NCBI GenBank assembly: GCA_027604185.1
Contig: JADGKB010000009.1
Coordinates: 124,001 to 188,000 of the forward strand
Reading direction: 5' to 3'
DNA from: Boothiomyces macroporosus
Lineage: Eukaryota > Chytridiomycota > Chytridiomycetes > Rhizophydiales > Terramycetaceae
DNA length: 64,000 nucleotides
A model generated the notes under the pieces. It searched no databases and had not been told where the DNA came from. It saw only the letters and a program-made list of their open reading frames with translations. Position 1 is the stretch's first letter. Every line of letters begins with the position of its first letter. Shown here piece after piece: positions 57,602 through 64,000 of this stretch. The position numbers and the translations under genes were made by a program.

Positions 57602-57960
57602 ATGACTGCACTCCAGCTGGCCTCACAAGCACACAATGCATACGTAAGAAGACTCTACAGACGCTCACTACGTCTTGCCGCTGATTGGTACTGGAGAAGA
57701 CCAGAATACAGAGAAAAATCAATGTTGATTAGAGAATTATTTGAAGTTAACAAGGATTTGCAAAGTGTAAAGCAGGTTGAAGTGTGTTTAGCTCAAGCGG
57801 AATATTTGCTAGTAGCGTATGCCCATTACCAACCATTCAAACATATCACTGCGCCAGGAGGGTCTAAATTTGAAAGAAATGTTCCGTTCCCCGAAGAGGT
57901 AATTTGGGTTAACTATAGCTTATTAAACGAGGAGTTACTCCATTCGACAACTTTTCTTAA
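57602..57960 (+). CDS. NDUFB9: Complex I subunit NDUFB9 (LYR protein B22)
   Basis: Exons 57602-57898 and 57919-57960 (20-nt intron) encode 112 aa. The LYR pattern is AYVRRLYRRSLRLAADW, with RPEYREKSMLIRELFEVNKD after it and a Tyr-rich middle. The spliced end is PEELIKRGVTPFDNFS. LYR proteins bind acyl carrier protein and sit in complex I; NDUFB9 is in the membrane arm. A second complex I gene in the window, consistent with an intact complex. 21 bp separate its stop from the metacaspase stop. Confidence 0.93.
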
Positions 57961-57981
57961 ATATATCGATTTGCTACATAT

Positions 57982-59386
57982 TTATATTAAAAAGTGCTGA
58001 TTCATGTCCATATACCGACCAGAAGACAACTGCGGCTTTTGGTTGTACTTTTTAGTAATAACATCACGCACTTCAACAAGTAACTGGCCATAGGAAATAG
58101 AATGGTACTGTGAGAGCACTTGGGTAAACGCATAGGTCATTGCTCCAGTGTTTCTGCCTTGAATTACTGCATCTGTAGAGGTTTCACTGTCTTTACTGCC
58201 GGAAAACATGATAATATCAGCATGATAGTTGCCTTTTTCTGCCATCCTTTGATTCAGATCTTTATCTTTAGAAGTAAGAATTGGAATTGCTGCCATACCC
58301 GCTGTCATGACAGCATTCATGAGTCCACCTCGCATCAAACCCTGTGCTGCAGTTTGTGCAATAGATTTTAATCTCTCTGCTTTTGTGCCCTCCTTGATTC
58401 TTCCATCAGCGTAATAGGTAACGGGCAAGTCCAAAGCAGATCCAGAATGGCAGCAGTCCATAACAGCAGTTAGCCTAACCCCAGCAGGTAAAGGTTTCAC
58501 TAGTATATCATTCAATTGCTAAGTTAGTAGATTTACTTACATCATCAATTATAACTCCAGCAGTTTGGTGATCTAGTGGCAGAATGGTATCATCCATACC
58601 GCCGTCATCCCCAGAAGTGTTTTTCTGTTGACCACCATGCCCAGAGTAGTGAAAAAATAGAGAATTACCAGGAACGTTTTCGCTTACGAGCCAAGACATT
58701 GCATTCAGCATATTTTGTCTGGTCGGCCTAAACATTGGGTTAGGATTATCATCTGTCAAAATAACCATATCAGCTGGGTTGCTGGAGAATCCCCAATACC
58801 TAGACAAGAAATCTCTCATTGTATACACATCATTGATACACCCTTGCAATTGATTTTTGGTTCCGATATAATTGATTCCAATCAAGAGCGCTTTCTTTCT
58901 CCCCGTACAGGTAGAAATGTAATTGTTTGGGATATTGGAGTAGTGAGTTGGCACGTTCCATTGAGGTAATGGTGCAAACCCAGGGTTTACATTACGATCA
59001 AAATTTGGAGGCGGATTGGAAGGTGGGAGATAGCCATTCATTCCAGGTGGAGCAGAGTACCCCATATTCGCTGGTGGAGGACCAGGAGGAGGAGCATATC
59101 CAGTGTTTGGTGTATTGTATGGAATATAAGGCGGGTTTCCTGGTGGTGGCCCTGGTGGAGGAGCAAAAGTATTTGGACTTTGGTAAGGCGATGGTGGAAC
59201 ATTCTGTGCTTGGTATGGAGAAGGAGGTACGTTAGGAGGAAAGTTTGGAGCCTGGTACTGTTGGTACGGCATCCCATATCCATTATTTACAGGTGGTTGA
59301 TTAGGGTTATAGGGAGGTTGATACATTGGTTGCTGTGGCCGGTTGTGTCTTCCAGTACTGGAATGGGAGCCTGGATAATCGCTCAT
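57982..59386 (-). CDS. MCA1: Metacaspase (type I, Yca1-like)
   Basis: Exons 58541-59386 and 57982-58518 (22-nt intron) encode 460 aa. The first 165 residues form a Pro/Gly/Tyr/Asn-rich prodomain typical of fungal type I metacaspases. The peptidase C14 domain has RKKALLIGINYIG, then FFHYSGHGGQQ (catalytic His) and, after splicing, VMDCCHSGSALDLP (catalytic Cys). FSGSKDSETSTDA is in the p10 part. It is a Ca-dependent Arg/Lys-specific protease linked to proteostasis and cell death. The intron falls inside VIIDD-QLND. Confidence 0.94.
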
Positions 59387-59536
59387 TTGTATTTGTTTTG
59401 GAAAGTCGCTTCAGCCCCACATCTTTACAAATCATGACACAGCCAAATATTCCATTTCAGCGTTTGGTACCATCTCTATTTGGATACTCATGCATATCAT
59501 TTTATCAAATAAGCTTGTTCTATTTGTATTTACAAT

Positions 59537-61532
59537 TTATTCCAAACACTTTCGTTTCCTAACATCCTTGACATGAAATACAAGATGATCAATCTCAAAC
59601 TTATCAAGGTACCACAGCCATACCCTTTGCTTTTCTGACAGCACGTCATTCTGACTCTTTACTTCCACAAGCTTAAATTCCAAAGTGTCCAGCTTCCATA
59701 CACACAAATCTGGCACACCTCCACTATGAGCCCTGTGTCAATTATAGTTACCAGTAAGTTTTCGCAAACAAGTCGCAAATATGCGCCAACTTTTCTCCAC
59801 CAATGCAATCACATATTTCCAAGAGATCTTGCAATTCATAATCCCAATTAACCCCTACACAACGATTGTACCGCTCCCGATTCCAAACTAATTCTAAAAG
59901 ATCGTTTGCTTTACCATTGCGTATCTCTCCAAGGTTGACGTCAATAGTATCCTTTCTAGATTCATAGAAATATTCTGTTTGAAGGTCTAAAGGGGCTACT
60001 TGGTAGGGTGAATTGAATGCGCCTGGTATACTGTCATCAAAAATGACATTCCAAAACAATAAACCGAATAATGTAGATAAAATTGACGTTTCAGAATGAA
60101 ACCCTTTATATCCTTGTTCTCGGTACCACTTTAAGCAATATTGCTCCACTGTCAAGCCTCCTTCTACTATAACTCGTTGTTTATCCTTTACTTGCTTTAG
60201 CTTTACGCCATCTATTACAGTTTGCGGATCAAATAGATATTTACATTCAACTGTGTGCGAATTCACTGTCGGTTTGGGGATTTTAGTACCAGATAGTCTG
60301 GCAAACCGTTTCATAATGGAGGTGTGGTGGTGTGAGTGAACGTATGGGTCATTTAAAGCCTGCTTGCATACCTCCAAAGCATTGTCTTTGTCAATATAGC
60401 GCTCGAGAATCCGGGCAAGTTCATTGTACCAATACCCTCTTTTGTTTCTACCAAATATTTGTTGATCAAGCAAACACTTTAATAATACAACACATTCTTG
60501 ATATTCTTTCAATCTGAAATTCGCATTATAAATTATGCCCAAGCATCTAGTTAGGACATTTCCTTTTGTAAATCGGTTAAGATAGGGGAGATCTGTTATG
60601 TGAGGATTTAATCTGGACTGCCATTCAGAAACAAGATGGCTGAATTTAACAATTTCCTGAAAAGATTCAGTTGAATTGAGCTCTGCTAACTGAGCAAGTT
60701 TAAACTCCATCTCTAAACCATCAACATACTCCCGCAAATCATCAATTGCAGGCCAAACCAGTGCAAATCGCGTATAGTTAACCCTGACATATTTCCTTCT
60801 TCTCTCCCGTGTTTCTATTTCACAAGTATCAACGCTCTCATCTATATCTGAAGTGACATTCTCTTTTTCTTCCCCACCAGAGACCTTCTTTACTTGGACA
60901 GTCCCACTCAAATTTGCTAATATGGAATCAGTCATGAAAGCATCATTTGCTGGCCAAGCTTCCAAGCGAGCATAAATGACAAAAAACATACGAAATGCGT
61001 GGAGAGGGTCGCTGCTTAACCGAACCAAATCTCCTACAGCTGAAATTGCACGCATAAATAGGATTCCAATCACTTCTTCTTTTGAGTGGAACATGGTAGA
61101 CTGATTCGCTGTATCCAGTAATTGTTTAATCAACGCAGACTTTGTATTTGCCTTGATATGATACTGCTTTGCCAGCTGCTTGAGCTCAACCAGGCTAGCA
61201 ATTGATAAATAATCCTCCACACTGGAAGGGCCTTGTGTTTCCAAAAAACCAATACTTGCAAGTTCTGAAATGCAGCCATCAAGGCTTTTCATCTTCCCAT
61301 CAGTATGATCAAATTGTTCCATCTTTGATTCCATTTCCTCAAGGTTCCACTTTATGCTGGATTTCCGTATCCATAAATGCTTTCGGTTAAAAAGTCTAAT
61401 GTACAGTAACTGTGCAGAATAGGATAAATCTTTGAATTGTAAGACGATCGCTTCCTCCACTAAATGCGGTTCACTCTGTAGGACGGTATCCAGACATTCC
61501 TCAAACTGTTCAATGTAGGATTTGGATTGCAT
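59537..61532 (-). CDS. FAN1: FAN1 nuclease (SAP and VRR-NUC domains)
   Basis: Exons 59752-61532 and 59537-59732 (19-nt intron) encode 658 aa. The N-terminal region matches the FAN1 start of the nuclease core (LSYSAQLLYIRLFNRKHLWI). SVEDYLSIASLVELKQLAKQ begins a SAP-like DNA-binding region, followed by a TPR-like helical region. The VRR-NUC domain has GFHSETSILSTLFGLLFW and IPGAFNSPYQVAPLDL. The second exon completes it with SGGVPDLCVWK and FKLVEVKSQND, containing the catalytic Asp, Glu and Lys. The UBZ zinc finger of animal FAN1 is absent. FAN1 cleaves interstrand-crosslink repair intermediates. Confidence 0.94.
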
Positions 61533-61734
61533 TCAGACTTTTTCTCCAAGTGACTGTGACTGTATGATGGAGGGTTCCTTTATAACTGGTCTAGGATATC
61601 AAGCTCATTCAGCATACATGCGTGGTTTTGACTTGCGGTTGTGGAGCTACCTGAATCCGATGATTAGATTGTCGCATGATATTGCTGGTGCATATTTCGC
61701 CAGTACATCTTTTTAATCTTTCGCGTGTGTTTAT

Positions 61735-63221
61735 ATGTTGTTGAAAAACTATGAGCTGAAAGAACGAATAGGAAAAGGATCTTTTGGGCAGGTTTTTATT
61801 TCCTAAGGAAGGTTTACAAAGCTGTGGATTCAGCAAACTCTCTCACCGTTGCCATCAAGATTATTGATTTGGAAGATTCAACCGATGATATCGACGATAT
61901 CAGACAGGAAATCCGGATCTTGGCTTCGCTTAAATCGCCTTATACTATTGAATACTATTCCTCTTTTGTCAAAGACACTTCGTTGTGGATCGTGATGGAA
62001 TACTGTTCTTTCGGCTCCTGTCTAGATTTAATGAAGAAGTTTGGAGCTTTTTCTCCTGATATGGTAGATTGTCTCTAACTAGATTGCGATAATTATGCGA
62101 GAAACTCTGTATGGATTAGGTAAGCTATTGCTAACTTGGAATACATTCATGAAATGCAAAAGATTCATAGAGATATAAAAGCGGCCAATATTCTCTTGAC
62201 GGAGCAAGGGAATGTCAAATTGGCCGATTTTGGAGTTAGCGGACAGGTAAGTCTTTCTAACTAGAGATCACAGCTACTATTAGTAAAAAGAATACCTTTG
62301 TTGGCACCCCATATTGGATGGCTCCTGAAGTTATCCTTCGATCAGCTTACAACACCAAGGCGGATATTTGGTCACTAGGAATAACTTGCTGGGAACTGTT
62401 ATTGTAATTCGTATTAACCACAGTGGTCTACCCCCAAATGCCAATATACATCCAATGAAAGTACTATTCATAATACCAAAAGACGATCCGCCAAAGTTGC
62501 CAGAAACCTATCCCCAAAACTTGTCCAGGTTCATCTCTGCTTGCCTTGAAAAGAAACAGTCTCAGGTGCAATAGACTAACTATAGAGACCAACTGCCAAA
62601 CAACTACTTGCTCATGAATACATAAAATCAGCCAAATCGATCGGTTTCATACAATCTCAATTGGCAATATGGGCTAAACAACCAGTTCAAGGAGATTCAT
62701 TCAAAGCGTCTAAACAAATAATTGAAGATCACAGTCAATGGGATTTCTCTGGTTTGCCGAAAACATTGGGAAAGAGCGTTGCTTTTGAAGATGAATTCGA
62801 CCTGCAGTTACCGGAGGAGCAATACAAGCAACAAGTGCCACTCGGATACGACCTTTTGAAAACAGTCATTATACCCTCGTTTGAAAAAGTCACTAACGAG
62901 TACCAAAACCAACATATTCTGCTTGAAATTATTGAAAAACTAGAGCAAATATCAATAGATTCGCCAGTAATCGGAGAAAAGCTATGTATAACTATCTTGC
63001 AGGATTTGTTTAGTTGTTCGCGAAAGAGTCTAAAAGAGTTTGTCGCTTTGATTGCAAAGAATAGTGGAGACAACTTTGATTTGGATGAACAGGATGCAAA
63101 AAGGCTTAATTTTAAAGCTGGCCAGCTCAGTAACGATACAGTGACTTGGGAAGGTTACGACGGTGCAAGAACTATGATGGGAGAATACTTGTTGGCTAGG
63201 TGGAAAAAAAGTGATCAATAA
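61735..63221 (+). CDS. GCK-family Ste20-like kinase (MST/Kic1-Sps1 type)
   Basis: Exons 61735-61791, 61812-62063, 62083-62119, 62140-62246, 62267-62403, 62424-62565, 62586-63221; introns 20, 19, 20, 20, 20 and 20 nt; 455 aa. Kinase motifs: [66 protein letters not shown] and [12 protein letters not shown], matching GCK-III/MST kinases such as STK24 and fungal Nak1/Kic1. A C-terminal regulatory region of 170 residues follows. One intron (62120-62139) ends GG rather than AG. These kinases commonly act with MO25-type scaffold proteins in polarity and septation control. Divergent to FAN1. Confidence 0.93.
62120..62139 (+). other. 20-nt intron with GT-GG ends in the GCK kinase
   Basis: The segment starts GTAAGC, has TTGCTAAC and ends TTGG. 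Removing exactly 20 nt joins YGL to EYIH, giving [14 protein letters not shown] as in MST kinases. No AG acceptor gives the right frame. Confidence 0.7.
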
Positions 63222-63259
63222 AAATTTAATATTATATTAAAAGGTATAAAACAGATTAA

Positions 63260-64000
63260 TTAGAAATAAGTTTGAGGGCCATGGCCGTTTCTGCTTGGTG
63301 TATTTCTTTCTGTAGCATCAGGTTGGAAGTAATATGATCGTGGTCGAGCAGAGAGTGGGGTTTCTATCGATGTTCTAGATAGAAGAGTAGAATTTCTTTC
63401 ATGTTCATCTTTAGTTTGCTGGAAGAGCAGGGAATATGTAGATTGTGGTCTGTGATCATTCGAATTTCTCGCCAATGCTTCCAAAATAGGAGATGTGAGT
63501 AGCGGTTCGGCAGTCAATATCTTTGCACTACCAACCGACCTTCTGTCCAAAAGCGACAGTCTAGTTACATCAATTCGAAGGTTAGGGGCAATCTTCCTTT
63601 CTGGCACAACATTCGTAATTGGATGTACAATATAGGATCCTTCAGATATAACCGAAGATATTTCTGAAGTTTCAGATAATGGGCTTGGGGAATATGCCTG
63701 GTCTGGTTCCTGAATACTTCCATACGGGTAATCATAGGATTCCACATACGTGGTCTGGATTAGTGGTGGTCGTTGAGGCTTGTATATGTTTGAGCCAGAG
63801 GATGCAGTGATATTGAAAGATCTATTTCCAGCAAGCAATTCACGCAAGTGCTGATTCAGCAAGCAGGACAATACTGCGTGGAAAATATACGAAAAGGCAA
63901 TTAATCCTTGCATATTCAATAGATTTTCGTCTGACTGAAGCACTGATGATAAGTTTGTAAAGTAAAACAATGACATGTACCAGCATGCATTTAGAATTTG
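63260..64000 (-). CDS. C-terminal part of a multi-pass membrane protein (start outside window)
   Basis: The frame stays open to the right edge. It has two hydrophobic segments (ACWYMSLFYFTNLSSVL and LIAFSYIFHAVLSCLL), then a cytoplasmic-looking 180-residue tail rich in Ser, Thr, Pro and Arg that could be phosphorylated. The layout resembles the end of a 7TM receptor with a long tail, but no signature is visible in the part seen. Its stop is 38 bp from the kinase stop. Identity unknown. Confidence 0.6.
   Translation of the reverse strand, partial: QILNACWYMSLFYFTNLSSVLQSDENLLNMQGLIAFSYIFHAVLSCLLNQHLRELLAGNRSFNITASSGSNIYKPQRPPLIQTTYVESYDYPYGSIQEPDQAYSPSPLSETSEISSVISEGSYIVHPITNVVPERKIAPNLRIDVTRLSLLDRRSVGSAKILTAEPLLTSPILEALARNSNDHRPQSTYSLLFQQTKDEHERNSTLLSRTSIETPLSARPRSYYFQPDATERNTPSRNGHGPQTYF

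Overview
The window reads as nuclear DNA of a flagellated, early-branching member of the fungal lineage (zoosporic fungus, aphelid or rozellid relative; I cannot place it further). The Ras protein and several housekeeping proteins look fungal. Radial spoke head and tectonic genes imply a cilium or zoospore flagellum. Complex I subunits (NDUFA13, NDUFB9), the Rieske protein, COX20 and adrenodoxin reductase imply a full respiratory mitochondrion. The code is standard: TAA, TAG and TGA all end genes. No mobile element, CRISPR array, rRNA or convincing tRNA was seen.

The dominant feature is splicing. About 120 introns can be inferred by restoring conserved proteins, and nearly all are 18-25 nt long (mostly 19-22). 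Typically they start GTA, carry a YTAAY branch-like motif and end in AG only a few bases later. Only five are clearly longer (27, 46, 53, 67 and 75 nt). Two of these, in fibrillarin, look like micro-introns stacked end to end. With these introns removed, every multi-exon gene but one gives an open frame of whole codons; the exception is a one-base problem at the first INTS6 junction.

Layout: 0.3-3 kb INTS6 (minus); 3.2 kb universal stress protein; 3.8-6 kb NDUFA13 and a kynurenine-type aminotransferase; 6.3-9 kb an Abp2-like DNA-binding protein and seryl-tRNA synthetase; 9.5-22 kb three STK32/YANK-type kinases interspersed with eIF3b, radial spoke protein, MTRFR, a cyclic-nucleotide-binding protein and a YciI-domain protein; 22-26.4 kb fibrillarin, Ras, a small conserved protein, a 7TM receptor and ALG13; 27-34 kb Sld2-like/Tubby, an inactive-looking OTU-UIM protein, a TIM-barrel isomerase, SF3A3, COX20 and uL10m; 34-42 kb GID7/WDR26, RPC82, Rieske, COG2 and CDK8; 42.5-49 kb tectonic, adrenodoxin reductase, a RING protein, an E3-binding-like protein and an ADP/ATP carrier; 49-64 kb F-box/LRR, RRP17, TFB3/MAT1, a LEA2-like membrane protein, GPKOW/Spp2, PP2A B56, NDUFB9, metacaspase, FAN1, a GCK-type kinase and the end of a membrane protein.

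The genome is very compact: neighbouring stop codons lie as little as 9 bp apart and one divergent pair of start codons is 21 bp apart. The genes form no single pathway. They are mostly housekeeping (splicing, transcription, translation, respiration, Golgi tethering) plus flagellar and signalling genes.
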